NCBI GenBank assembly: GCA_900543475.1
Contig: UQRU01000003.1
Coordinates: 1 to 64,000 of the forward strand
Direction: 5' to 3'
Origin: an uncultured Eubacteriales bacterium
GTDB lineage: Bacteria; Bacillota; Clostridia; Christensenellales; CAG-138
Length of the DNA stretch: 64,000 bases
In this document: positions 8,490-17,453 of the stretch, piece by piece
Position numbering within the stretch: the stretch's first letter is position 1
Layout of the letters: each line of letters begins with the position of its first letter
Program-made: the position numbers and the translations under genes
The notes under the pieces: model-generated
Database searches by the model: none
What the model was told of the DNA's origin: nothing
The model's input: the letters and a program-made list of their open reading frames with translations, nothing else

Positions 8490-8517
8490 AAGCGCCCAGC
8501 TGGAACGCTGAACGCTT
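8490..8517 (-). terminator. Terminator-like hairpin B in the parA leader
   Basis: Minus strand: AAGCGTTCAGC pairs with GCTGGGCGCTT (two or three G-T pairs) around GTTCCA, then TTTTGCATTTCC. The tail CTTTTTGCATTTCC resembles that of hairpin A (CTTTTTCTATTTCC). It would begin within a few nucleotides of the predicted transcript start at about 8521. Confidence 0.5.
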
Positions 8518-8527
8518 TCGCAATAAA

Positions 8528-8556
8528 ATCATATTCATTTGTTCAGATTGGGTCAA
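8528..8556 (-). promoter_or_regulatory. Promoter of the parA-parB operon
   Basis: TTGACC (8551-8556) and TATGAT (8528-8533) are separated by 17 bp on the minus strand, a good sigma-A match. The -35 box lies inside the first copy of a 27-bp direct repeat. A second, weaker pair CTGACC/TATGGG with the same 17-bp spacing lies in the second repeat copy near 8704-8726. Confidence 0.6.
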
Positions 8557-8737
8557 ACTCTGCCAAACCGATTTTGCATAAAATTTCAGAGGGACAAAAA
8601 AGCAAAAATGACCTCTTGGGAGAGGGCTGGGGCAAAAAAGTTGTCCTATGATTTAACCCATTAGCCCCTGTTTTGGGGGTGGTTGTCCTTAATTTAACCC
8701 ATAAAAAATGGTTCAAAACGGGTCAGACTATGCCAAA
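8541..8737. repeat. Paired direct repeats upstream of parA
   Basis: Two kinds of repeat occur twice each. Type 1 is about 27 bp, at 8541-8567 and 8711-8737, sharing GTTCA, GGGTCA and TGCCAAA (22 of 27 positions equal). Type 2 is about 22 bp, at 8641-8662 and 8683-8704, sharing TTGTCCT and ATTTAACCCAT. The order is 1-2-2-1. They lie at the edge of the element and cover promoter-like boxes, so they may be operator, parS-like or end-binding sites; which of these is not shown by the sequence. Confidence 0.6.
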
Positions 8738-8760
8738 ACAGGGCAAACAATCTGAAAAGG

Positions 8761-8795
8761 AAAAACCCCGAAAACCGCATGGTTTCGGGGTTTTT
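8761..8795 (-). terminator. rpsI terminator
   Basis: A strong hairpin, AAAAACCCCGAAACC paired with GGTTTCGGGGTTTTT (one bulged A) around GCAT, 20 nt after the rpsI stop codon on the minus strand and ending in five T. It ends the rplM-rpsI operon. It also marks the last clearly chromosomal sequence before the element. Confidence 0.88.
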
Positions 8796-8814
8796 GAGCT
8801 GTTTTGAACTAAAA

Positions 8815-9210
8815 TTATCGCTTGCTGAACTGCGGAGCGCGACGGGCAGCCTTGAGGCCGTACTTTTTACGCTCCTTCATGCGGGGGTCACGGGTGAGGA
8901 AGCCGGCCTTCTTCAGGGCGCCCCGGAGTTCGGGCTCCGCAGCGATGAGGGCGCGGGCAATACCGTGACGAATGGCGCCAGCCTGGCCGGTGGTGCCGCC
9001 GCCGCATACGTTGACCTTTACGTCAAACTTGCTCTGGGTGCCGGTGAGGGCCAACGGCGCACGGACGATCATCTTCAGGGTCTCGTAGCCGAAATAATCG
9101 TCCAGATCCCGCTGATTGATGGTGATGTTGCCGGTGCCGGGGAGCAGGCGAACGCGGGCAATGGACTTCTTACGACGGCCGGTGCCGAGATATTGGGTAA
9201 TGCTTGCCAT
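8815..9210 (-). CDS. rpsI: 30S ribosomal protein S9 (uS9)
   Basis: 131 residues, the usual length. The start [16 protein letters not shown], the middle [19 protein letters not shown] and the C-terminal [25 protein letters not shown] tail, ending in SKR, are all diagnostic of uS9. The tail reaches the P-site tRNA. It follows rplM by 20 nt, the universal L13-S9 order. The 3' end faces the mobile element, which makes it a possible integration neighbourhood, although the gene itself is complete. Confidence 0.98.
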   Translation of the reverse strand: MASITQYLGTGRRKKSIARVRLLPGTGNITINQRDLDDYFGYETLKMIVRAPLALTGTQSKFDVKVNVCGGGTTGQAGAIRHGIARALIAAEPELRGALKKAGFLTRDPRMKERKKYGLKAARRAPQFSKR

Positions 9211-9230
9211 TTTCTTGTTCCTCCTGTCTC

Positions 9231-9662
9231 TTATTTGAGCACGAGCACTTCGGGCGTCTGGGCGGCATGCTGATGCTGGCTGCCCGCATAAATGCGGACC
9301 TTCTTGAGCATCTTGCGGCCCAGGGGGCCCTTGGGCATCATCCGGCGAATGGCTTCATATACGGCAAACTCAGGCTTCTTATCCAACAGCTCGCCATAAG
9401 AGGTCTCGCGAATGCCACCGGGATAACCGGTATGCCGATAATACTTTTTGTCGGTGAACTTTTTGCCGGTAAGGGTGACCTTGTCCGCATTGATGATGAT
9501 GACATGATCACCAGTGTCCACATGGGGGGTATATATGGGCTTATGCTTGCCACGCAGAATAGCGGCTACCTGGGATGCGAGACGGCCGAGCACCATACCT
9601 TCTGCATCCACCACGTACCACTTACGTTCTACGGCTTCGCCCTTGGCCATATAGGTCTTCAT
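9231..9662 (-). CDS. rplM: 50S ribosomal protein L13 (uL13)
   Basis: 143 residues: [21 protein letters not shown] at the start, then [17 protein letters not shown] and [18 protein letters not shown], all typical of uL13. An in-frame extension to 9746 exists, but ATG 9662 has AGGAGG 6 nt upstream and matches the family start. It is the first gene of the rplM-rpsI operon, driven by a near-consensus promoter 115 nt upstream with an untranslated leader that may fold. Confidence 0.98.
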   Translation of the reverse strand: MKTYMAKGEAVERKWYVVDAEGMVLGRLASQVAAILRGKHKPIYTPHVDTGDHVIIINADKVTLTGKKFTDKKYYRHTGYPGGIRETSYGELLDKKPEFAVYEAIRRMMPKGPLGRKMLKKVRIYAGSQHQHAAQTPEVLVLK

Positions 9663-9804
9663 GGCTGTCCTCCTAAAAGCAGTAGTGATAATAAAATCGC
9701 GTTGCATCCATGGGGAGGTACCTTGCTTCCGGGGCTGTGGCCGCAAATACCGATCCTAACGAACACACAAGTGATATTCTACCCAAATTATGCCGCCCTG
9801 TCAA
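9663..9804 (-). promoter_or_regulatory. rplM-rpsI promoter and leader
   Basis: On the minus strand TTGACA (9799-9804) and TAGAAT (9776-9781) are spaced 17 bp. The ~105-nt leader that follows contains a hairpin with GGTA/TACC and TTGC/GCAA arms. L13 leader RNAs are known in Firmicutes and repress the operon when L13 is in excess; whether this leader belongs to that class I cannot confirm. Confidence 0.72.
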
Positions 9805-9884
9805 GCCCAAACAGGCTGAAATCCAGGGTTTTTTTCCTGAAAATCCAACTTTTTTTCCAGTGTCCGGCGCCGAGGGGCTAGGGG

Positions 9885-10346
9885 TCAAACCAAGCCCGGG
9901 AAACCGGTCTGCCGCAGGGCCTCGTACAGCACGATGGCCGCCGAATTGGATAAGTTCAAAGACCGTTGGCCCGGCCGCATGGGGATGCGAATGGCATCTT
10001 TCCCACGCCGCTGCAATAAAGCTGGGCCCAATCCGGCCGTCTCCTTGCCAAACACCAAAAAGTCCCCATCCTGGTACCGTACATCCCCATAGGAGCGGGT
10101 GGCATGGGTGGAGGTGAGAAAGAACCGGGCCGTAGGATAGGCGGCCTCCACCTCCTCAAAGGCGTCGTAATAATGCACCTCCAAGCTATCCCAATAATCC
10201 AACCCCGCACGTTTCAGGTACTTGTCCTCCAAGCTGAACCCGAAAGGACGCACCATATGCAGGACCGTCCCCGTTACCGCGCAGGTGCGGGAAATGTTGC
10301 CGGTATTTTGCGGGATCTCCGGCTCCACCAAAACGATATGAAACAT
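9885..10346 (-). CDS. trmL: tRNA (cytidine/uridine-2'-O-)-methyltransferase TrmL
   Basis: A 153-residue SPOUT methyltransferase. It methylates the 2'-OH of the wobble base 34 in tRNA-Leu species (known for TrmL). Motifs seen: VEPEIPQNTGNISRTCAVTG at the N-terminus, FLVFGKETAGLGP in the middle, and the C-terminal knot region IRIPMRPGQRSLNLSNSAAI. Length agrees with the family. ATG 10346 is preceded by a GGAGG-type site. The gene stands alone between the nucleotidyltransferase gene and the rplM promoter. Confidence 0.95.
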   Translation of the reverse strand: MFHIVLVEPEIPQNTGNISRTCAVTGTVLHMVRPFGFSLEDKYLKRAGLDYWDSLEVHYYDAFEEVEAAYPTARFFLTSTHATRSYGDVRYQDGDFLVFGKETAGLGPALLQRRGKDAIRIPMRPGQRSLNLSNSAAIVLYEALRQTGFPGLV

Positions 10347-10393
10347 GGACGGGCCTCCTTTTCATGTGGAAAATTCAAGCTCCGTCCATTGTA

Positions 10394-12799
10394 TCACGAT
10401 TCTTCCCCTTTGTCTTGGGCAATCTGCCGGACCTTATCCAAATACAGGTCTGTCAGCTCCTGCGCATATTCCCCATTGAAGCTCCCAGCCACCACCCGGT
10501 AGGCTGTCAGATCCCCGTTCGGCCGGATCAACACCCAGCCTTTGTCGCTGCGCACCTTCACCCCGTCCATCAGCTCCACCCGGTCGCTGCGCTCGGTCTC
10601 CACCAAGCTTCGCATTACCCGCCCCATCTCCTTCCAGGAGCAGCCCACGCTGCCCTCCGCTTCATAGGTCTTGGGCAACTGCTCCACGTAGCCGGCAAGC
10701 CGTCCCTGCCGCCCCATTTGGCTTAACCGCACCACCGCTGCCTCCGTTTCAAATAGCTCTGGAAGATAACAGCCGTGGGTCAATGCCTGTTTCTTCCATT
10801 TTTCCCGGTCCTCTGGGCATCGATGTACTTTGCATCCCAAGCCCTCCAAATATTCCGCATAGGTTTCGCTGATCCCAACCGGCAGCCCTGTATGGCCCCG
10901 AAGCCGCCCTTCCGCCAGAGCGCATTGGATCAGTAAAACGATCCGCTGGCTTTCGCCAAGGTATTGATCCCGAAAGATACAGGTCATCTCCCCTGTTTCG
11001 TCCACGAAGAACCCTAACTCTGCCCCCTGTTGGATCATGCTGCCATGCAAGCGGCTCGCCTGGCGTTCCGCCATGAATAGCACGCTATATCCAGCCGGTA
11101 AAAGCACCCGGGCCGCGGTATCATACAGGTCCCCATCCCCGCTGAGGATGATCTTATACCCACCGGCCTGGACCCCCGGCTCCAAGATATCCCCCAGCCT
11201 GGCTTCATAGCCTTTGGCCGCGCCCCCCAGCTGCTGGATGATGCCCAGCCGCTGGGCCGTCAAAGGCGGATGTGGCCCGCTGAGCAACTCCTGCCGGAAG
11301 GAACGGAAGCTCCCGCCCGTCAACCGGCAGCCCTGCCCATCGCATAGAGCCAATTCCGCTCCATGGGGCCCTGTGCCATCTCGCTGTACATAGATGCCGC
11401 CCTGTAGGCCGTAGCTGCGAATCCCATGGGTAAAGGCGGAATAGCTGCAATGGCCCAGATCATATACGTCCCCGCCCTGGGACACCATCCCCGCCATGGC
11501 CCCGTGCTTGAGCATAACCGCCTGCTGGCTCCCATCTGTGGCAATGGCCAATTCCTTTTGAGCGCCTTTCTGACTTTTTACATAGGCCGCCCCGATCCGT
11601 GCAGCTCGCTCCGGCCCAAGGTCCCCATCCGTATAGCCTTTTACTACCGTATCCAGGTTGTTTTTGTGCAGGCCCCCATCCCAGATCACATCCTCCTGGC
11701 AGGTCGCCCCATCTTCCACCTGTTTGTTGGGCCACAGGCAAGCCCCGGCGGTTATAGAAGCCCCTTTTCCCACATGGCTTCCAGCCCCCAGGGCGGTACC
11801 GGCAAAGATACGGGCATGGTCGTCCACCTGGGCGCCTTCCGCGATGACCGCACCCCGGATCTCCCCATGCTCCCGTACCCGGGCGCCTTGCAGCAAAATG
11901 CTCCGCTTGATGCTGCTGCCCGCCCCGATCCGAACGCCGCTGCACAGCACCGTACCGTCCGCCAGCAGGGCGCCTCCTGCCACCTCCGCATCCCGGCCAA
12001 TGTAGCAGGGGGCAACCAGCGCCGCCTCCGGGGACACCTTGGCGTCATGCTCCATAAATATGCCATCCCGCTCCACCGCCAAGGTCTCAAAGGCGCACTT
12101 CCCTGCCAGCATATCCCGCTGGGCTTGTACATAGGCCCTAAGGTCCCCAATATCACACCAATAGCTTTCTGTGACATGACCCATGATGGGCATGTTTGCC
12201 GCCAGCATCTTGGGAAAAAGATCCATGCTGAAATCGTAGGCTTGATCCTTGGGGATCATTTCCACCGCTTCCGGGGAGAGCAAATAGATCCCCGTATTGG
12301 CCAGGTCGCTAAACACCTGGGAAAGCTGGGGCTTCTCTAAAAAGCGGCTTATGCGGCCAGTTTCATCCATCAAAGCCACGCCGTATTCCGTAGGGACCTG
12401 CACCCGTTTGAGCACAATGGTGGCCGCCGCGCCGCTGTCCGCGTGGGCCCGGATCAGCGCGCCCAGGTCTACATCCGTTATGGCATCGCCGCTCATTACC
12501 AGCACAGGCTTTCCAGGCCGGGCCACCGCCGCCACGCTGCCGGCGGTACCCAAGGGCTTGTCTTCTACGCTATAACGAATCTCCGCCCCAAATGCCCGCC
12601 CATCCCCCAAATGCTCTCGGATCATATCCGGCAAGTAATGTAGGGTGGCTGCAATGTCCGTGATCCCATGGGCTGTAAGCAGCTCCACGCAATAATCGAT
12701 CACCGGCTTGTTTAAAAGTGGCACCATTGGTTTGGGCATGGTGCAGGTCAAGGGGCGCAGCCGCTTGCCATGTCCGCCGGCCATGATGACTGCCTGCAT
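10394..12799 (-). CDS. Sugar-phosphate nucleotidyltransferase with degenerate phosphomannomutase-like domain
   Basis: An 801-residue protein of three parts. Residues 1-235 are an NTP-transferase domain with MAGGHGKRLRPLTCTMPKPM, the pyrophosphorylase signature, and VMSGDAITDVDLG. About 245-370 is a left-handed beta-helix of hexapeptide repeats. About 375-795 resembles the alpha-D-phosphohexomutase fold and begins near GPERAARIGAAYVKSQKG. Usual mutase motifs (TASHNP with the catalytic Ser, and GEMSGH) are not visible; GDGDLYD stands where DGDGDR is expected. The first domain probably makes GDP-mannose or another NDP-sugar; the last may be regulatory. This three-domain layout is known in many Firmicutes and cyanobacteria. 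The start codon sits just after a terminator-like hairpin. Confidence 0.85.
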   Translation of the reverse strand: MQAVIMAGGHGKRLRPLTCTMPKPMVPLLNKPVIDYCVELLTAHGITDIAATLHYLPDMIREHLGDGRAFGAEIRYSVEDKPLGTAGSVAAVARPGKPVLVMSGDAITDVDLGALIRAHADSGAAATIVLKRVQVPTEYGVALMDETGRISRFLEKPQLSQVFSDLANTGIYLLSPEAVEMIPKDQAYDFSMDLFPKMLAANMPIMGHVTESYWCDIGDLRAYVQAQRDMLAGKCAFETLAVERDGIFMEHDAKVSPEAALVAPCYIGRDAEVAGGALLADGTVLCSGVRIGAGSSIKRSILLQGARVREHGEIRGAVIAEGAQVDDHARIFAGTALGAGSHVGKGASITAGACLWPNKQVEDGATCQEDVIWDGGLHKNNLDTVVKGYTDGDLGPERAARIGAAYVKSQKGAQKELAIATDGSQQAVMLKHGAMAGMVSQGGDVYDLGHCSYSAFTHGIRSYGLQGGIYVQRDGTGPHGAELALCDGQGCRLTGGSFRSFRQELLSGPHPPLTAQRLGIIQQLGGAAKGYEARLGDILEPGVQAGGYKIILSGDGDLYDTAARVLLPAGYSVLFMAERQASRLHGSMIQQGAELGFFVDETGEMTCIFRDQYLGESQRIVLLIQCALAEGRLRGHTGLPVGISETYAEYLEGLGCKVHRCPEDREKWKKQALTHGCYLPELFETEAAVVRLSQMGRQGRLAGYVEQLPKTYEAEGSVGCSWKEMGRVMRSLVETERSDRVELMDGVKVRSDKGWVLIRPNGDLTAYRVVAGSFNGEYAQELTDLYLDKVRQIAQDKGEES

Positions 12800-12804
12800 A
12801 AAAA

Positions 12805-12836
12805 AATACCGCCTTTCCAGATAGAATTGCGGTATT
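12805..12836 (-). terminator. Hairpin overlapping the nucleotidyltransferase ribosome site
   Basis: Minus strand: AATACCGC pairs with GCGGTATT over a 16-nt loop and is followed by TTTTT, then directly the ATG at 12799. It looks like an intrinsic terminator for the upstream hslV-hslU-sleB transcript, but its loop and right arm contain the AAAGG that should serve the next gene. Confidence 0.6.
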
Positions 12837-12879
12837 ATTCTTTGCCGGTACCCGGCATTTTATTAGGGTTTCTCCCAGT

Positions 12880-14132
12880 CTAGCGGTAGAAAAATACGTT
12901 TCCACCGTAGGTGCCATAATAGGTATATCCGCTGCGGTCCGTACCCCGGCTTGCCGCTTGGAAATACATTACCTCCGCTGGCAGGATCAGGTTGCCGTCA
13001 ATGAAGATCTGCTGGACCGCCGCCAAAGCCGCGGTGGAAGGCGCCTTCAGGTTACTGGTGGAAAACTGGTTTTTCTGGTACAGGACCTCCTCGATGGTGT
13101 TGGGGAAGCTGCTGCTATGGACCCGGTTATAAATTACGTTGGCAACAGCCACATAGCTTTCCATATCCCCTTCTTTTTGCACCACCTGGGCAGCCAGATA
13201 CAGCTCGTCCGCCTGAGAAATGCTCGTGGAGGGGGTAGTCGTAGGCGTTTCCTCTACCACTGGGATGGATTGCTCCGGTGTGGGCGTAGGCGCCGGGGTG
13301 GGCTCCGCTTCCTTCACCTGGCCGATGGTCACATACTCTTTGAGCATATAGCCCCGCAGGCCATCCAGCTTTACCCGGTACCATTCCTCACATTTGCCCG
13401 TCACCAGCAAGGTGTCGTAGCGCTCGTATTCCCCTAGCACATCATATCCAGTCCCAGGGCCTGCCCGCAGATTGATGGTCTTGGCGTTCACATAGCCGTC
13501 TACATATTCGTCCAACTCCTCCACCGTATAAGCCGGCGTAGGTTCTGGCACATCCCCCATGGCTACAAACTCCTTGAGCATATAGCCCCGCAGGCCGTCC
13601 AGCTTTACCCGATACCATTCCTCGCAGGTGCCGGTCACCAACAGGGTATCGTAGCGTTCATATTCCCCCAGCACATCGTACCCGGTCCCCGGGCCGGCTC
13701 GCAGATTAACTGTGGCCGCCAGCACATAGCCGTCCACATATTCCTCCAGCTCCTCCACCGTATAGCTGGGGGTAGCTTCCGGTGTAGCGGTTGGAGTCGG
13801 ATTAGGGGTTGCTGCCGGGCTGGCTTCCGGGGTCGCCGCTGGTTGCGTCTGGCTGGAGGCCTGCGGCGATGTCACCACCATATAGGCCGGCGTAGCCGGC
13901 GGCAAAGTGATCTCTACCACATGGGCGTCCGGCGACTGGGTGGGTTCCACCGTGACGGCATCGTCTGCAGCCGCCTTTGCCAAGGGAATACTCTCCCCAT
14001 GGACCGATGCAATCGCAGAAGAAACTTCTTCCTCCTGGGCCACATTGGCCGTTGTTGCAGCTGCAGCGCATCCCGTCAACATGAATGCGCCCGCAAGAAT
14101 GCCCAGGAGCTTAATCGTGCCTTTCCCGCTCA

Positions 14133-14133
<1 letters not shown>
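12880..14133 (-). CDS. Lipoprotein with two SH3b domains and SleB-type cell wall hydrolase domain
   Basis: A 417-residue exported protein. An N-terminal signal with lipobox LTGC (about 20) is followed by a Thr/Ala/Pro-rich linker, two nearly identical bacterial SH3 domains (each containing NLRAGPGTGYDVLGEYERYD and LRGYMLKE), a second Pro/Thr linker, and a C-terminal Hydrolase_2 domain: YLAAQVVQKEGDMESYVAVA, VIYNRV, QFSTSN. SleB-type enzymes act on spore cortex or vegetative peptidoglycan; the SH3b pair probably binds the wall. The ATG at 14133 overlaps the hslU stop (TGATG); a GTG one codon earlier is possible. Terminal residues YYGTYGGNVFFYR are usual for this family. Confidence 0.88.
13318..13765 (-). 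repeat. In-gene tandem repeat encoding the SH3b pair
   Basis: Two ~210-bp units (about 13555-13765 and 13318-13533) encode SH3b modules that start YTVEEL and share NLRAGPGTGYDVLG, ERYDTLLVTG and EEWYRVKLDGLRGYMLKE. The two modules differ at only a few residues, which points to a fairly recent duplication. Confidence 0.8.
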
Positions 14134-15511
<1,378 letters not shown>

Positions 15512-15515
<4 letters not shown>

Positions 15516-16045
15516 ACTTCCTCCAAGGTGATATGGCCATTTGTAAATACGCAGATCTCCGAGGCGATTTCGATGGCCTTGCGGGCGATCTCCCGGGCAG
15601 GCAGGTCTGTGTTTTCCTTCAGGGCCTTAGCAGCCGCCAGGGCGTAATTGCCGCCGGAACCAATGGCGGCAATGCCGTCGTCCGGATCGATGACCTCCCC
15701 GCTGCCGGAGATGACCAATAGATCCTCTCGATCCGCAGCGATCAGCAGCGCCTCTAGATGCCGAAGGGCCTTGTCGCTGCGCCAATCCTTGGCCAGGCTC
15801 ACTGCCGCCCGGCGCAGGCTGCCGCCGTATTGGGTAAGTTTGGCCTCAAACCATTCGCACAGGGAAAAGGCGTCCGCCACGGAGCCGGCAAACCCCACCA
15901 CCACCTGATCGTGGTAAAGCCTGCGCACCTTTTTCGCGGTACCTTTCATGATGGTACGCTCCCCCATGGTGACCTGCCCATCGCCGGCAATGGCGCAAAC
16001 CCCATTCCGCTGCACAGCCACAATGGTCGTCCCCTGTAATGCCAT
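15512..16045 (-). CDS. hslV: HslV (ClpQ) peptidase subunit of HslVU protease
   Basis: A 177-residue proteasome-like peptidase. The start [11 protein letters not shown] shows the N-terminal Thr nucleophile (residue 6) after a five-residue propeptide. Also seen are [21 protein letters not shown] and the [14 protein letters not shown] block. It forms double hexameric rings with HslU. ATG 16045 has GAGGG 8 nt upstream; an in-frame extension to 16069 lacks support. It uses Thr, unlike B. subtilis ClpQ, which uses Ser. It is the first gene of hslV-hslU-sleB-like operon; the upstream trmFO stop is about 100 nt away. Confidence 0.97.
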
Positions 16046-16145
16046 ATCTGTTCCCTCGCATTCTTCCACAAAGCCATATACGGCCCAAATTATATAAGTA
16101 TCATACCACAGCTTCCCGGCCTATGGGGCCAAAGAAGCCATACCT

Positions 16146-17453
16146 TTACAGTTTATTCGCAATTATGCCATCTAGTGCCTGGAGCGCGCGCCGGGAAATG
16201 GCCTCATACCGTTCCGTCTTTTTCCTGGGCCGGCGCTCCTCTGGCAGCTCTGCCATGATGCCAAAGTTGATATTCATCGGCTGGAAATCCTTGCCGCAAT
16301 AGCCGGATACATAATGGGCCATGGCCCCAAGGGCGGTTTCCCTGGTAAAATCCACCGGCGGTTTTCCCAGGAGGCTATGGGCCAAATTGATCCCCGCCAC
16401 AAGGCCGGAGCCGGCGCTTTCCACATAGCCCTCCACGCCGGTGATCTGGCCTGCAAAATACAGGTTAGGCCGTTCGATGACGCTATAGCGGTAATCCAAC
16501 TTCCCCGGGGAAGGCAGGAAGGTATTCCGATGCATGACCCCATAGCGCAAAAACTCCGCATGGGCCAGGCCGGGGATCATGCCGAATACCCGTCGCTGTT
16601 CCGGGAACTTCAGGTTGGTCTGGAACCCTACGATGTTGTACATGGCTCCCTCCGCGTCGTCCTGGCGGAGCTGCACCACGGCAAAGGGTTTTTTCCCGGT
16701 ATGGGGGTCCACCAACCCCACGGGCTTCAGGGGGCCAAAGGCCAAGGTCATCTCCCCCCGCTTGGCCATGACCTCCACAGGCATACACCCCTCGAACACC
16801 CGGGGCGTTTCAAATGCATGGAGGGGCGCGGTCTCAGCCTGGACCAGCTCCCGGACGAACGCAAGGTATTCCGCCCGGTCCATGGGGCAATTCAAGTAAT
16901 CGCTGCCCCGCTCATACCGGGAGGCGCGAAAGACTTTATCCATTTCCAGGGAATCCGCCGCCACGATGGGAGCCGCCGCATCGTAAAAATGCAGGCCCGG
17001 GCCAAAGAGCTGCTGGATATTCTCCAAAATGGGCCCGTCGGTGAGAGGCCCAGTGGCCACGATGGCAGGGGGCTCCGGCAGGGCGGTGACCTCCTGATGG
17101 ATGACGGTGATGTTGGGATGGGCTAAGATCCGGTCCGTGATCAGCCGGGTAAATCCCTCCCGGTCCACCGCCAGGGCACCCCCCGCAGGCACCCGGGTCT
17201 CGTCCGCCGCCCAGATGATCAGGGAATGCAGCCGGCGCATCTCCTCCTTCATCAATCCGGCCCCGTTTTGCAGCCGGTCGGAACGCAGGGAATTGGAACA
17301 CACCAGCTCCCCGAAGGTGTCCGCCTTATGGGCGGGCTGCCGCCTATGGGGCTTCATCTCATACAGGCGCACCAGTAAGCCGCGTTCCGCCAACTGGAAC
17401 GCGGCTTCGCAGCCGGCGAGGCCGGCCCCTATGACGCTTACGGTATCAGCCAT
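16146..17453 (-). CDS. trmFO: Methylenetetrahydrofolate-tRNA-(uracil-5-)-methyltransferase TrmFO
   Basis: A 435-residue FAD and folate-dependent enzyme that makes m5U54 in the T-loop of tRNA. It has the dinucleotide-binding motif IGAGLAGCEAA (8-18), the family blocks ELVCSNSLRSD, GALAVDREGFT, DAAAPIVAADSLEMDK and NFGIMAELPE. The start at 17453 sits 8 nt inside the topA 3' end with AAGGA upstream; a longer reading to 17498 is a shadow of topA coding sequence. topA-trmFO-hslVU is a common Firmicutes order (recalled). Confidence 0.96.
   Translation of the reverse strand: MADTVSVIGAGLAGCEAAFQLAERGLLVRLYEMKPHRRQPAHKADTFGELVCSNSLRSDRLQNGAGLMKEEMRRLHSLIIWAADETRVPAGGALAVDREGFTRLITDRILAHPNITVIHQEVTALPEPPAIVATGPLTDGPILENIQQLFGPGLHFYDAAAPIVAADSLEMDKVFRASRYERGSDYLNCPMDRAEYLAFVRELVQAETAPLHAFETPRVFEGCMPVEVMAKRGEMTLAFGPLKPVGLVDPHTGKKPFAVVQLRQDDAEGAMYNIVGFQTNLKFPEQRRVFGMIPGLAHAEFLRYGVMHRNTFLPSPGKLDYRYSVIERPNLYFAGQITGVEGYVESAGSGLVAGINLAHSLLGKPPVDFTRETALGAMAHYVSGYCGKDFQPMNINFGIMAELPEERRPRKKTERYEAISRRALQALDGIIANKL

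Noticed and set aside
8665-8676. CCCC/GGGG hairpin between the parA repeats
   Set aside because: Only four base pairs with a six-nt loop; not reported as a separate element.
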